Below, in pieces: positions 44,646-56,689 of a stretch of 64,000 bases of DNA. The notes beneath the pieces were generated by a model. It was not told where the DNA came from. It saw only the letters and a list, made by a program, of their open reading frames with translations, and did not search any database. The position numbers and the translations under genes are program-made. Each line of letters opens with the position of its first letter. The stretch's first letter is position 1. The stretch lies in the NCBI GenBank assembly GCA_037349105.1, contig JAYJMM010000123.1, positions 3,162,001 through 3,226,000 on the forward strand. Direction: 5' to 3'. Source of the stretch: Limnomonas spitsbergensis. Taxonomy: Eukaryota; Chlorophyta; Chlorophyceae; Chlamydomonadales.

Positions 44646-45283
44646 AGGTAAGAGAAGAAAGCTTGGGCATGCATGCACATCACTACGGCTCTGGCATTCA
44701 AAGCTAGTAGCTCGAGGCCATGAAATTTGAGAGGAGAGGGAGGACCTCAATGTCAAGCTTGAGATGTGCCACACTTCAAGCTCGTTGCTTGGGACTTTGC
44801 ACTCCCAAGACTGAAGCCCTGGGCAGGGCCATGCTCATTAATACAGATCACAACATGACTTGCCAAGCTATATATAATATTTACCAATGTGGTATCGTTC
44901 GCTGAGCTGGGCCCATATGTTTCTGGGACATGTACAATTTCTCCTCTTATCTAACCATGAGTTTATCGCCATTATGAATAGTGGTATGCTCGTTGAGCGA
45001 ATCACAGGATGGAGCTTGGGCCCTTAGTGAGGCAAATAAACTCATCCACCCAATCACCACCGTGCACCAGCCTCTCAGTGAATAGCAGCGTCAGAGTATA
45101 GTAGCGTCAGTGTATAGCTGCTCCAATAAACTACATCCTTATCCTGTCATGAACAGGAGAGAGGGCCCATGAGGTGGCTACATGATAAAAACGAGCTGTC
45201 TTTCCAGCGGCCCCACACCTAGATACCGTGATGACATTCCCCATGTGTCTGGAATCCCGAGCTCTCCATGTGATACGCGCCGC

Positions 45284-48200
45284 TCAATATGGCAGAGACA
45301 TCAGCGCCGCAGTGATATCTTCTGGCTTCGGCCTCACATACATGGAGATGGCCCGTGCTCCACATACCCCGGGCCTCTGCCCCTCCGCGCTCCACAGCGC
45401 CCCCATCTCAGGGCGAAGCGCCTGCCGGGATGCCACCCAGCCCGGATGAAGCTGCTTTGCCAGCCGTGGCGGGCCGACAGCCAACTCCTCGAGGGAGGGC
45501 AGCTCCGGGTACATGATGACGCCAGGCCGGACATCAGTGGCGGCTGCCGCGGCCTGCTTGAGCGCTTCGTCCCGCTGCGCGTTTGTGAGGGCATGCCCCT
45601 GGTCCAGCTGTTCAGGTGAGGGAGTGTTGACATGCATGCTTAGTATCACATTGGCCGGTTTGTCTCTCCATACTCAATGAAGTTTGGCAGCATGCAAGTG
45701 TGGAGCCCCAGGTTGTTTTCAGCCATGCTACATGGCAGGGAGGTATCAGATCCACCCGTGCAATGTGCAGTCACGTGTTGTCCTCTTGTCAGGCAACACG
45801 CAAAGGAAGTGGGTCTCACCTGTTCATCATCCCTCATAAGAACCTCCATCCGCTTCATCAGCTTTGCCGTCCCGAGCAGGGCAGGCTGCGCCAAATCAGC
45901 GTGGGCATGCCCGACTTGACCATATGCATGCATGGGCCCTGCCGCATGACCGCCCCATGCATGGACATCGCCATGCGGATGATCGCCATCATGGCTGGCC
46001 GAGGGCAGGTTGGGGGAGGCCATCAGCATTGGCGACGACATACTGGCAAGTGTACCAGGCGTGCTGGCTCCTGAAAAAGCATGGGTTGAGAGGCCACAGG
46101 TTGGGGGTAGATCTTGTCTCCTATCCCCCCTCCAATCGGGACATGAATCCGCCTAAACTGATCCGCGCACTATGCTCACAGATGTGCTCATCATCAGAAA
46201 CCCACTGTGATTTGCATGGACTGAACAACTGGGTGCAAAGCGAGCAACGCAACACAACATTAGCCAGGTTTTGCAAACATGTTACCGTGCAGGCGGCTCC
46301 CAGACTGAAGTCTTCCCCCACACAAGTCCCTCTTTCCTTGAGGCTTACCTGAGGGTAGAATCATAGATCCTCCACCCGGGAAATTGACTACGGAGTTGCC
46401 TTCTGCATTTGAGCGAGCAGTCCCTTGGTGCTGCCAAGGCCGCCTCAGGGAGTACGAGGCTGGGGAGAGCCCAGGGCTGGCTGATGTAGATGCCTGTTGT
46501 TGCTGCTGCGGCACCCGAGCTGGTGGAGGCGACATGTTGCCTGACCCGGTGGCCGCGCCAGCCTCCCACTCGCCCGCAGCAGCATCGGATGGTAGCCCCT
46601 TGGACTTGACCCTGTTTGGAGGTCAGGAGCATCAACGCGGCAGATTGGAATCTGGAACAGTTCATACATTCTCAAACCAGACACTTCCGCGCATCCCGTC
46701 ACAGCAGCCCCCCCATCATGGCATCGTCATTGTCCGCAATCTTCAAGGGAGGTAAGGGCCCTAGCTTATGACAGCTGATCCTCCAAACCAGCAGCACTAG
46801 CAATTATGGCACACCCTGAACCCCAAAGAGGTTCAGGTTATAGGGTTTAGGGTTAGAACAGTAAAATGCCATGTCCACGGAATCAGTGACTGATGAGCCC
46901 TGCTCTAACCCTGTCCACCACCCTACCCACTTTGGTCTGCTGGCCCGAATCTGTTGGATGAGCTTGGCAGTGTGAGGCTTGTAACCTAGGAAGCGGCGCG
47001 GAGCAGGGGGGCGGACAGCGGGCGCCGCAGCTACTGCCGGTGCGTCAGCCCCCTCCACCTCTAGGCCATGCGCCCTCTTGGTCAGCCGAGCTAGAGCGGC
47101 CTGGCGCCTGTTTGAGCCAATGGAGATGTCCACAGCTGCAACCCTCCTCGCCGCAGGAGGCTGCCCTCCTGGCTGCCTCAGAGCCGAGGAGGAGGAGGCA
47201 TGTTCAGCGGGCGCTAGCGCGGGCACGCTCGACACGTAGTCCACAGCCTCATAGTCGCTGGACCCGCGGGCAGTCTGCAGGCGCGCTGAGGCCTCTGGGT
47301 GGCGCGATGCATGAGACGGAGACGAGACACCCGCGTCCTGCTCTACATCGGAACAAGCTTCCGAGCCTTTGCTGGCTGCGACCGCTGCAGAGGTGAGGAG
47401 CTGCGCCCAAGAGGATGGCTGTGGGCCGCCGCCGTCAGGAGCACCCAGTCCGTCAGCCCTTGTGGCCAGTAAGGAACCTGCCCCGGCCTCCTCGACCTCG
47501 CTGTCAGCAAGCCTCTGGAGCTCCTCGCCATCGAAATAAGCAGTCTGCTCAAAGGCATGGTACCGACCAGCGCCGCGCGGCCTTTCAGGGCTGCTGCTGA
47601 GCTCCCCGCTGCCCTGCAGCTCACGCCCACCCACATGCTCATCAGCTGGCTGCAGCAGTTGGTCCCCCCTCGAGTGACTGCCATAACTGCTATCAGCAGT
47701 GAGGGCGGGACCTGACGGGCTCGAGCTACTAGCCTTGCTGTGTGCATGACATGCAGCAAGAGGAAGGGCTTCCTCCACATTCGAGGTGCGCGGCACAGCT
47801 GAAAGGTGGCTAGGCAATGCACGTGGGGCGGGCGGCGCGTCCTCATCCTCCTCGCTCGCCGCGATGGAGCCGCGAACAGCGGAGCCGTGCCGCTCTTCGC
47901 TGGGCTGTACGTGGCTCCCGTGCCGGCTGTCGAGGATTGGCAAGGGGTTTACTCCCCAAGATGATGCGTTAGGCTGTGCAGTCGCGAAGCGTGCTGGTGC
48001 GGGCAAGAGGCCGCCCTCTAGGGTCGCCGGGTTTGATGCCTCGAACTCAGCCTCATGCCTGGACCCATTCCTGCTCCCATCAACTCGCTGCCGGTCACTA
48101 TCATCACCATCGTTGTCATCATCATCATCATAATCGTCATCCTTGCGAGAGGCCTCGCCGTAGCGCCCTGGCAGCACGTCTGGCCGCGGTTGGGGGCATG

Positions 48201-51200
48201 TGGGGGGAGCTCCCAGTGTCGTAGGCGCCTCAATCTCCTCCAGGATGACGGGCAGGTGCCCGGCAGCCAACACGCCAGCGGCCTCTGCCTCCTCCTCGCA
48301 GGCCTGCGGCTGCATGGCTGCTAAACCGACGCCTGTTGAACGAGTCTGCGGGTTTGCCTCTTCAGGGAGAGACCGGTTTTGAGATCCCGATGAGGCTACC
48401 TCAGCCAGGAGATCTGCAATCAGAACATTGGGGTGCTATCAGATCCAGGGCAGGCACCTAAACTGGGGAAATATGGCAGCTGTCAAATTCAATTTGCACG
48501 TAGCCGATAGGGTACTCGCAGAGAGAACAGTAGCAAGGTGGCAGGGCAGGGCTCCAAGTGGAGTGCTGCTGTTTGAGCTGGATGGTTGGCCTCTTAGAAT
48601 TGCGAAAGAAACTACCGGTAGTGGAAAGAAACTGGTCATGAAGAATACGACGATGTACGAGGAGGGCAGCCACTCTCTTGTTGAGTCCTTCTACAACAAG
48701 ACAACAAAGGCATGCAAGCTGTCGAGGGAGATAATATTGCGAACCAGATCACCTTTGGGGACTGTTGGGCTGCCTCACCTGGGAGATTGGCAACCAAGCC
48801 ACAATCAGCCTGCCGCCGGTGGCCCAAGCAACATAGCTTGCTATACCAGGCTCCCCTGGCCAGAGGCCGTGAGGTAGCCTAAGTGCACTTCAAGCAACAC
48901 TCTTGATAACCTTGGCACGGCGGCCGGGACGTAGCTTAGTGGCCTACTGAATAGTGGCTTAGTGATTCAGTCAGTTCAGTAGTTCATTGTGGCAGCAAGT
49001 GCACGGACGATGGGCGATACCAGTGCTTGCGTTCACCTTGGGGCGGTGGGGCACCCGTGAGCCAGCTCCTGGGGCGTGGCTGAGTGCTGGGCCGGAAGCT
49101 CCGGCTGCGATCCCCCAGCGATGCAGGTTCCGCGGCAACATGGCTGAGGCCGGCAGGGTAACTCGGGCCGGCCTTCACCTCGGGGTTGTCCCACAAGGGG
49201 AACAAGGAGGACGGTGCAGATGCCTGCCACGCAGGAGGGGCAGCAGCAGCAGCAGCAGCAGCGGCCCCCTCTGCTGCCCCTCTCGACTGGCTCAGCCCCC
49301 TTCGGGGAGATGCTGCCGGGGAGTACGGTGACACCCCTTGGCGGAGCTCCACAGCGTCCTGCCCCAACAGGGCGCTGCTGGAGAACAGGTAGGCAGGGGC
49401 AGAGGGCAGAGGCGCGGCCGGGGTGGAGGAGCGCAGGTCTAGGGCACTCGGGGGGGGAGCACGCGTCTGAGGCGCGGCACGGTCGGGGAGGGAGGCAGAG
49501 GGCAGCGGCTGACTTGGACGGAGTGAGGCCTGCATCAGGGGGAGAGCGATTTGACCAGGGTGCAAAATGTCCAAGCGCCAGAGGCTGACCAGCAGCTAGA
49601 TCAGCGATGCACCATGTTTCTGCCGCAGCTACAATGTTTTCCATGTCAGAAGACAATCAGTAGGTACACAAGCAATGCGCAGTGGTGCATTTGACTGCGT
49701 TTGTTTTCCTCACCGCACCTGCAGAAGGAGAGGCAGGCCATGCTCCGGAACCGTGAAGAGTGAGACCTTGACCATGGGCAGCACCAGGGTCCCGGCAGAG
49801 GACGGGAGCGGAGCCAGCAAGGCCAGCAGGCCCCCTTCCAGAACCAGCTCGGAACCAAAGCGTGCTCCGAAGCCGACAGCTGAGAGCTGGCAGGGGAAGG
49901 CCCACTGCTTGGCCGAGGCCCATGTGGCAGTATCCAGCAGCATAAGGCTACCGCTGTCCAGACCTGTCGGGATTCACGTAAAGACAAAAACGAGTTTCAG
50001 GGTTAAGTGTTCAGTGTTCCCCTGGTGTTCAGGGTTCAGTGTCGGAATGAGGTTTAGGGTTAAGTGTGCAGGATCAGATACAAACATGCAATCATACAAG
50101 GAGGGAAAGGTGAGGTTTGAAGGCTAACTTGTAGGGCTGAGTTGGGCCATGTGACACATCAGCCAGAGGCCTGGAGGCTTCAACCATGCACTCTAACGTC
50201 ACCCATGATACTCCCAGATGGTAAGGGTGCTTAGCACTTAAGAGAATCAACGGGATTGCCCGGGAGCCCATTGGGCCCTACTTAAAATGATATTACGTGC
50301 CATGAATTCGAACCCAACTTGACCCCTGATGACCCTGCAGGTTCCATGCCACCCTTGATTCCTTGGACAAGGTCACTCCTTGCCCATGAAAATAATGTGA
50401 TCAGCGTCTCATTACTTGAACAAACTGTCTGGGACGGCAGCAGTTTGCCTATATGCGCCTCAGTCAGCACTACCCTACCCCCAACACTGGCTGCTGCCTC
50501 TCCCCTCAACACACACCCGCCGTCAGCGCCAAGTAGGACCCGTCTGGGCTGAAAGCCAGCCTGGGGCTGCCGTCGTGTGCGCCGCTGTACTTGAGGGTCC
50601 AGGCAGCCTCCCCAAGGCGAGCGGGCTGGTAGATGTGCAACCAGCCAGCAGTGGAGGCCAGTGCAAGCAGGGCGCCAGTGGACGCGTGAGCTCCGCCTGG
50701 GGGGTCAGCAGCAGGGATGAGACTGGGCTGATGCCTAGAGTGGCGACAGGGTCTGGCATGGTCGCGCATCCGGGTGCTCAGCACGCTTGTCCTCAAGTCC
50801 ACCTTGGCATACTGACAAGTTACCTATGTCAGTATGCGTTTGATAGGCACCCAAACACACAAGAACAGATTATATCAAGGATGCATTTATTCATAAGATG
50901 ATTTTTACTGACAGTCATAATTTGCAGGGCCATTGAGCGCTGAGATTGCACCTGCCTCAGCTCCCTGCGGTGGGGATGCACCCTGCACCTCCCCCAGCAT
51001 ATTCGTGACGCCCTTTTCAACCTTAAGTAACGAAAGGCTCACGGTCTTGATAGCTACGATGATGATGCAGCATTTTGAAGGTTCTGATGTTCATCAGATG
51101 TATTGCTAAGCGTCACAGATGACCCTCCCGCTCCAACAGCTCTTTGTCAAGCTTGCCCCCTTCCCCTGGGTACCCCCCCCTACCAGCAGCTCCACTTTGA

Positions 51201-52900
51201 GGCTCTGACTGCCTCCAGGGTAAGCCTGCAGGCCAGCCCACTGTGCCCCCTCCATCCAGCGGCCTCGTCCCGCGCGCAGAGGCCACATCTCGCTCCAGGC
51301 CGAAAGGCAGGCAGGCCGCAATCGCCGTCACGGGGCCGTCATCAACGGCGAAACGCTGCACTGCCCTGAGCAACCCCGTAGAGATGTCGTACACAGTCGC
51401 AGAGCCCAGGGAGCTGCCCACAGCCAGCTGTGAACAGCGCAAACAGGCAGGGGACTCAAGTTTTTCAATAGCATAAGTGATGTCATGGAGTTACCGTTGC
51501 TATGACCAGTGGATTAACGGAAGAAAAACACTTTTTCTGTCCATGCTGTTAACCCCAGTTTTTCCCCCACCCTCTTGTTTTCAGTCCTGCTGTCGCACTC
51601 AGTGGCGATTCAAATCGTCACTCAACGGTTACTCCATGACATTACTCATGTTACAAAAAGTGCGACATAAGATGTGTCACAAAAAGCAGCTGGCCAATTG
51701 ATGCCGCTGATAGCTTGCCTCTTGAACTCCCAAGCCATCATGCCTGAGCGCAATTTGAGGTGAGGAGGAATACCCTTAAGCCTGAACTAGGGTTCATACA
51801 GGCTGGGGGCCGTGCTGACTGCAGAAGCGTCTCAGCTTCTCTCTCACAGCTTTCTTTTAATATAGATACAAGTAAAATATGCTTTAGCATGGCAAGAAAA
51901 ATGTCTAGCGTCGTCAGAAGGCTTGCAGCTCACCAAGAATGGTCCAATGAACTGTACTGCCGTGATCTTGGCTGATGGTGATGGCTCCGCCTTGCCGTCC
52001 ATCAACTTTCCATCATCTACGCCCCACACTTTAACAGAGCCATCGGAGGCACCTGAGACAAGGTGCGTCTTGCTCCTTGTCATGCACAGCACTTCTCCTG
52101 TAGCAACGTTGAGGCAGGTTGGAGCTTAGCTGGAGAGGATGGCAGGTGCACGGCAGAGAGAGCTTGGGCAATGGGTAATGTGGTATGCAGCATGCCTCCA
52201 AAAGGCTATTTGTGTGGCACTAATGAATGCCCCATGGTGTGCAAATCATACCACCTGATCACCCCATATATTTTGTGGTCATTGGACGTCCAGGTATAGG
52301 GAGGGCCTAGCTGGGCTGGCCGGTTCACACTGAGGAAGCATACCAGCATGCCTGTTTGTGCTTAATTGGCATGCCACCCGCCCCTAGCCCCACCAATTTG
52401 CAGCATACCGGAATGGCTTCCAAACAGGAACACTGGCGACCCCTCTTCGTCCAGCATGGGAAGCTGGGAGAACAGCAGCTTCCCACTGCCCTGCTGACAG
52501 AACACGATGCCAGCTCCGAAGTCATCGAGGAACTCAAAGCAGCTCCAGGCGCGCAGCACAGGCTGAACGATTCCCTCGTCCTCTATGAGGTTATATTGGT
52601 GAGAGTTTATTATTAAGTCATGATTATGCACATGTGAATACTGGCGGGTCTCTTTGCCGACCCGCCAGTATTCACATGTGCAGGCCGAAGCAGGTTATGT
52701 GCATGGCAAGGGATCAGGCAGGCATCCCTAGAAAATGAATCTTCTACCTTGCTGTCCCATGCAATGCCACCGCCGGCATCCTCACCCAGAATGGATACAA
52801 GTTCGTAGCGTGCCAGCACCACAGCTTCAGAGCCGGTGGACCCAATTTGAAGAAGATGCAATGTTCCGTTGCTGTCTGCTGTGCTGACCAGTTGGTCATT
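45284..52900 (-). CDS. WD40/beta-propeller protein with a long disordered C-terminal region
   Basis: Frame-consistent exons on the minus strand are 52748-52900, 52409-52580, 51934-52097, an exon with its upper edge at 51427, 50517-50811, 49719-49963, 49037-49595, 46922-48413, 46349-46611, 45820-46070 and 45284-45607 (TGA). The propeller half has blade-like strands such as NDQLVSTADSNGTLHLLQIG, THLVSGASDGSVKVWGVD, LAVGSSLGSATVYDISTG, PRLAFSPDGSYLALTAG and LDSGSLMLLDTATW. The second half is Ser/Pro/Ala-rich with an Asp run near 48130 and Gln and Ala runs. The first exon and the edges between 50812 and 51427 are unresolved; a 33-base exon at 50989-51021 (VEKGVTNMLGE) fits the phase. No specific family is recognised; Lgl/tomosyn-like or scaffold propellers are possible but unproven. 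Confidence 0.7.
46835..46858 (-). repeat. Telomere-like tract in an intron of the WD40 gene
   Basis: TTATAGGGTTTAGGGTTAGA reads as degenerate telomere-like repeats. It lies in the intron between the exons at 46922 and 46611. Confidence 0.4.
49998..50070 (-). repeat. Telomere-like/GGTTCAGTGTTC tract in an intron of the WD40 gene
   Basis: TTTCAGGGTTAAGTGTTCAG, GGTGTTCAGGGTTCAGTGTC and GGTTTAGGGTTAAGTGT are the reverse-complement theme of the AACCCTAAAACCTGAACACT tract at 18588. The two therefore belong to one repeat type. Confidence 0.5.
52628..52681. repeat. Perfect hairpin, 23-bp arms and 8-nt loop, in a WD40-gene intron
   Basis: The left arm 52628-52650 (GCACATGTGAAT...GCGGGTC) and the right arm 52659-52681 are exact reverse complements around TCTTTGCC. 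The hairpin lies between the exons at 52748 and 52580. It would fold in the pre-mRNA and may be a recent inverted-repeat insertion or a small-RNA precursor; neither is shown. Confidence 0.85.
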
Positions 52901-53900
52901 CTGGGGGTGTAATCTGCAGGATACGTTTCAACTTTAATCGACATCTTTGCTTGATTGTGGGCGAATTTTGAGCTGAGCACCTGGCGCAAGTCGTTCCTGG
53001 GGACCTGCCATGTTCGAACGCTGTGCGACTATAAGCCACACAGCGTCGTATTTGGAGGACAGTCATTGACCAGCGTATGGAAGGAAACGAGAACGAAGAA
53101 ATGCGAAGGTCAATGCATGTAGTCAAATCGTGCTCCGAAACATGGTGCACCATGCCATGGCAGGACTTTCCAGCATCCGGTATACAGCATTTCAAATGTC
53201 GTATTCCACAAGGCACGCTCAGGCGTTTTCTCTTTCTTTCTTTCCAAGCCTTCGCGCGTTCACTCGTCTATGCACGCAATGTTACACACATATATTGATT
53301 ACGCGTATGAGATCCCTCCAATTTTCTCCAAGTGTCCAAGAGCTCGGGGTATGAACCCCTGGTGTGAATCATTACTTTGGTGAGAATAGGCGATGAGTGC
53401 AACCTGATTACCTGAAGCAAGCCTAGAACCCTGCCTATAACCGCTGTCGCCGATCCTGTGTGTGCGTACTAAGTTCACAAATCAGCATCCAACTGCCGGC
53501 GCTGCGTCCATGGTATGATAGACTGGAGAACGGACAAGCTGTGTCACATCAATTTCTACGAGTCAATCAATCAATCAAAAAATGATACCGTATGGACACG
53601 ATAGCTCGTGCCCGGTCGTCCGCACTCGTTCGACCGGATTTTGCGTAACATCTATCAATCTCAGTGATCATCACTAGCGTATCATCACTCGGGTGACGGT
53701 TGCAGTTGGTATCTTGCATCAATCATTACAGGTGCGTGGCCATAAATTTCGCATTATTGCGTAGCATGGGAATATTACGCGTTGACAGCTCTTGTCTGCT
53801 GCCTTCCGAGCGAGTCACCTGATACGAACTGCACTTCCATCCTGCTCCTGCCAGCTGATCTCTTCAGTCCTCATCTCGGATCATCAATCTTCAGACCCGA
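52901..53900. other. Region between the divergent WD40 and secreted-protein genes
   Basis: It should contain the 5' end of the WD40 gene (its first exon was not identified) and the promoter of the secreted-protein gene. A run of TCAATCAATCAATCAAAAAA lies at about 53563. No other feature is supportable. Confidence 0.4.
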
Positions 53901-55932
53901 ATGTCCCAATCAATGCTTTCGGTCTTCTTCTTCATTGCTGCCCTTGCCACCTCAGCTTCAGGTGAGCAAGGGGTGCAGTAAAGTGCTAAAAATGTATTTT
54001 AAGTACACTCCTGGCTGAGGCCGGGAGCAAGGGAACGTTCGAGCATATCCACTCATAACATGAACATCTGTCGGGGGGACCGTCTGGGGCCGGTCAGGGA
54101 CTGGAAGGCTAGAGAATTTCTGCTGCTAAATTTTGCCATAGCACAGAGAGGCTGTGTACAACCTGTATTGACGCAATCTAGTGGAAGGCAACATTGGGAG
54201 GGGCTACCAGGTGGTAACCGCTGGGCCGATGGGGACTAAACCTTGGCAGCAGCCTACAGCCCATGGCCCAAGCTGCACCAAGCCCCCCTCCCCCGGCTTG
54301 AGGCCAAGTTGTGTCCCGGTGCAACTGAAGCACCCTAAGTAAACAGGGTCGCGACCGCAGCACTAATCTCTTGAGTCGTTGACACCTGGCCCATGCCTTG
54401 CTCAGCTGGATGGACCCGGAGTCTGTCACAGGGCACCGAAGCTATCTCTCCAGCATGCACCAACAGTGGCCTGGCCCTGCAGGTGAGTTTTGTTATTTCA
54501 ATTCAAGATAAGCTGTCACTCCAACACTTGGTCTGTAGCGCCGAAACTATGTACGGTATTCCAGATACTGTTTAGCCTGATACACCGCTGTATCACAGTA
54601 TTCACATACCCCTTCTCATGGAGGTTTGTCACGCGTAGTGTGTGGAGGTCTTCAGTATTGGTGTGATTGAAGCTCTTGATGAGTTCCAGATCAGGTGACT
54701 CTTTGAGTGAAGAGCCTGAAGTGCCAAACAAACTGGCGAACGTGGAGTGATGTTCAGGATTTCAGTGCTGCCCTCTTGCTCTGAGCAAGAAATCAGCAAT
54801 CAAACCCTCTGTATCATCTCAAGTTGTAGAGCTTGGCTGGCACATTATGACATGATGCACCAGTACCTGTCTGCTGCAATTGATCTTGAGTCCTTGACCC
54901 GCCAGGAAGCTCAGGGGGGTCACTGGATTATCTTGTTCCAAGGCATTCAGTGATCTAGCTGGTTTGCAGGCTCCTGTCCCATGCACAAGTATTGCACCCC
55001 GCTGGAATTGCCTGCTCCAAAGTTCAAATGCTAAATCTTGTTGAGTCATGTTGAGTAGCTGAGTCACTCTCAACCCTCTGCAGACTGGCTGCAGCAATGA
55101 GATTCAAGCGGCCTCAACAGCCTTCAATATCGCGCCCGGCGCCACCAACGTCGCTGTGGACCAGGCCCAAGTAGATGAATATGTAGCCAACCCAGCCAAT
55201 AAGCCGTCCCCAGCGTGAGTACTGCAGGGACTTGTTTTTGTGAAACACCTTTTTAAGCCACCCCTTGCTTCCGGCCCCGTAAGCAGCCAGCCATGCTGAT
55301 TGGGCCTGCCATGTAGGCTGGTCATGTCTAGAATCCTAGTGGGCCTACGACAATCCTACGACCATTCCAGTGTCCGAAAAAAGAAAGATGGAGCTCGCTT
55401 TGTGTGCTCAGCTACAATTTCGAAACACTCTTATGAGGTCTGCAGCGTACATGCAGCCAGTGACCCAAGCAGCCATGCAGTATATGCTGCACCACAGGTC
55501 CTGAAGAAGTGGTTTAAGTCAAGAGTCTACCTGCCGTGTTTGACTTTTTGTGGAAGCAAGCGGTCAAATTCAAACATATGACAGGGACATGAGATACGCA
55601 TTTTTTTCTCTCGCTGACTGTACGTCTCCTGGCAAGCCCTCACTAGTGTTACATCTTCTCAGCTCACAGTGTCCAAGCGTTGCCTCTCATAGAGGCATCT
55701 TAATTTTTGTCTCTTGCCTGCCTCGTGGCCCCCATGATGCAGTTGCTGTGTCGCTGCAGTGGACTTTGACGTCAAGCTGTGCAGCTGTGATGCCAACGTG
55801 CTCAATTTGATCAAGTCGTTCACGAACAACGATCTGGGCGTGTATGCCAAGGTGGCTGGTTCCATTGCACAGTCCTGCAACTTCGACCTACACTACGGAC
55901 CCACCTGTCCAGCAGTAGCAAAATCCGGCTAA
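53901..55932 (+). CDS. Small secreted eight-cysteine protein, lipid-transfer-protein-like
   Basis: Four exons (53901-53961, 54406-54482, 55084-55214, 55743-55932, stop TAA) give 152 residues. Residues 1-20 are a clear signal peptide (MSQSMLSVFFFIAALATSAS). The mature part has exactly eight cysteines: 38, 49, 91, 92, 103, 105, 135 and 145. This is the order C..C..CC..CXC..C..C of the plant nsLTP/2S albumin (eight-cysteine motif) superfamily, whose members bind lipids in an all-helical, four-disulphide fold. Spacing fits except for a long C2-C3 gap (41 residues; usually under 20). The CC pair forms just after the exon 3-4 junction. The alternative acceptor 16 bases downstream leads to a stop, supporting 55743. 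The region between C49 and C91 is Ala/Asn/Pro-rich. The gene model is good; the family is inferred from the cysteine pattern only. Confidence 0.75.
54206..54338. mobile_element. Short dispersed element copy in intron 1 of the secreted-protein gene
   Basis: GGTGGTAACCGCTGGGCCGA then TGGGGACTAAACCTTGGCAG, ending GAAGCACCCTAAGTAAACAG, is clearly homologous to the copy at 60297-60452. Confidence 0.6.
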
Positions 55933-56191
55933 ACCTGCACCTTATCATGCTACCTTGGTAGTGCCTTATCATGACCTGTCCATGAGTGTTATACCAGCTT
56001 TGTAGCAGCTCTAGAAGACCCCAGTGCATGACTACCGACCGCTTCATTTATGTTGTACATAATTAAATTAGTCCAATGCCCATGGAGGTCGTGTTTGATT
56101 TTATGTGGGGAGCTGCTAGCCCTGAACAAAAGACAAGAACCAGCATCTGCTACCTAGCAGGTGTGCACAATGTATGTGCACGATTTCTTGA

Positions 56192-56196
56192 TGTAA
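56192..56196 (+). terminator. Candidate poly(A) signal TGTAA of the secreted-protein gene
   Basis: TGTAA lies 260 bases past the stop codon and is the first match downstream. Confidence 0.4.
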
Positions 56197-56204
56197 ATGT
56201 TACA

Positions 56205-56232
56205 TCAATGACATTGCACCTCTGGGCCATGC
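56205..56232 (-). mobile_element. Truncated LINE 3' end fragment
   Basis: The minus strand reads AGCATGGCCCAGAGGTGCAA then TGTCATTGA, matching the family 3' terminus. Confidence 0.55.
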
Positions 56233-56303
56233 TTAAAAAAGGCTGTACATGCTGTGTCTGCATGATTCCTGGGTGGTAACAACATCGTGAGTCACGATTG
56301 AGT

Positions 56304-56447
56304 CATTGACGTTACACCTCCGGGCCCTGCACTGCCCTGCAACTGTCCCATTGGGAGGGGAGAAAATTAACAGAAGGTAAGAGAGAAAGAAGGAAAGGGA
56401 AAGGCAGCCCGAAGTATCCCTGCCCCTCTCAAGCCTGTTCCCCAAGA
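56304..56447 (-). mobile_element. 5'-truncated LINE insertion with perfect 17-bp target-site duplications
   Basis: GTGAGTCACGATTGAGT occurs at 56287-56303 and again at 56448-56464, flanking 144 bases. The insert reads on the minus strand as a LINE 3' end (GAGGGGCAGGGATACTTCGG through GGCCCGGAGGTGTAACGTCA, ATGA). The intact duplication indicates a fairly recent target-primed insertion without a poly(A) tail. Confidence 0.85.
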
Positions 56448-56689
56448 GTGAGTCACGATTGAGTGAGAAAGCCTCAATGCAAGCCCAGGCGCCTGCTTGC
56501 CTCCTCCCACCGGAAAAATTGCATCGCAGCAAGCTATGCATATAGGACACACCCTGAAACAGGGGTGGTCACGGGTTTTAGTCTGAAAAAAAGTCCAAGC
56601 CCTGATATGCAATCATTGGAGGTATCACAGCAATCTTAGTGTACACTTGTGTCAGGACGGTAATAGGGACCAGTCAACCCTCAGAATGG

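Larger units (their letters stand above)
41576..45283. other. Intergenic region with repeat fragments only
   Basis: No gene is supportable. It contains a three-unit direct repeat (43452-43518), a LINE 3' end (44576-44645, minus) and short open frames without recognisable domains, including a minus-strand frame at 43514-43774. It also includes the 3' side of the WD40 gene. Confidence 0.5.

Noticed and set aside
49033..49656. Minus-strand frame containing a run of cysteines
   Set aside because: The CAG/CTG run read in the wrong frame. The phase-consistent exon (49037-49595) reads it as poly-Ala and joins both neighbours correctly.
55759..55932. Alternative acceptor CGCTGCAG for exon 4 of the eight-cysteine gene
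   Set aside because: With the donor at 55214 it gives a stop after three codons; the acceptor ending at 55742 keeps the frame and gives the CC pair.
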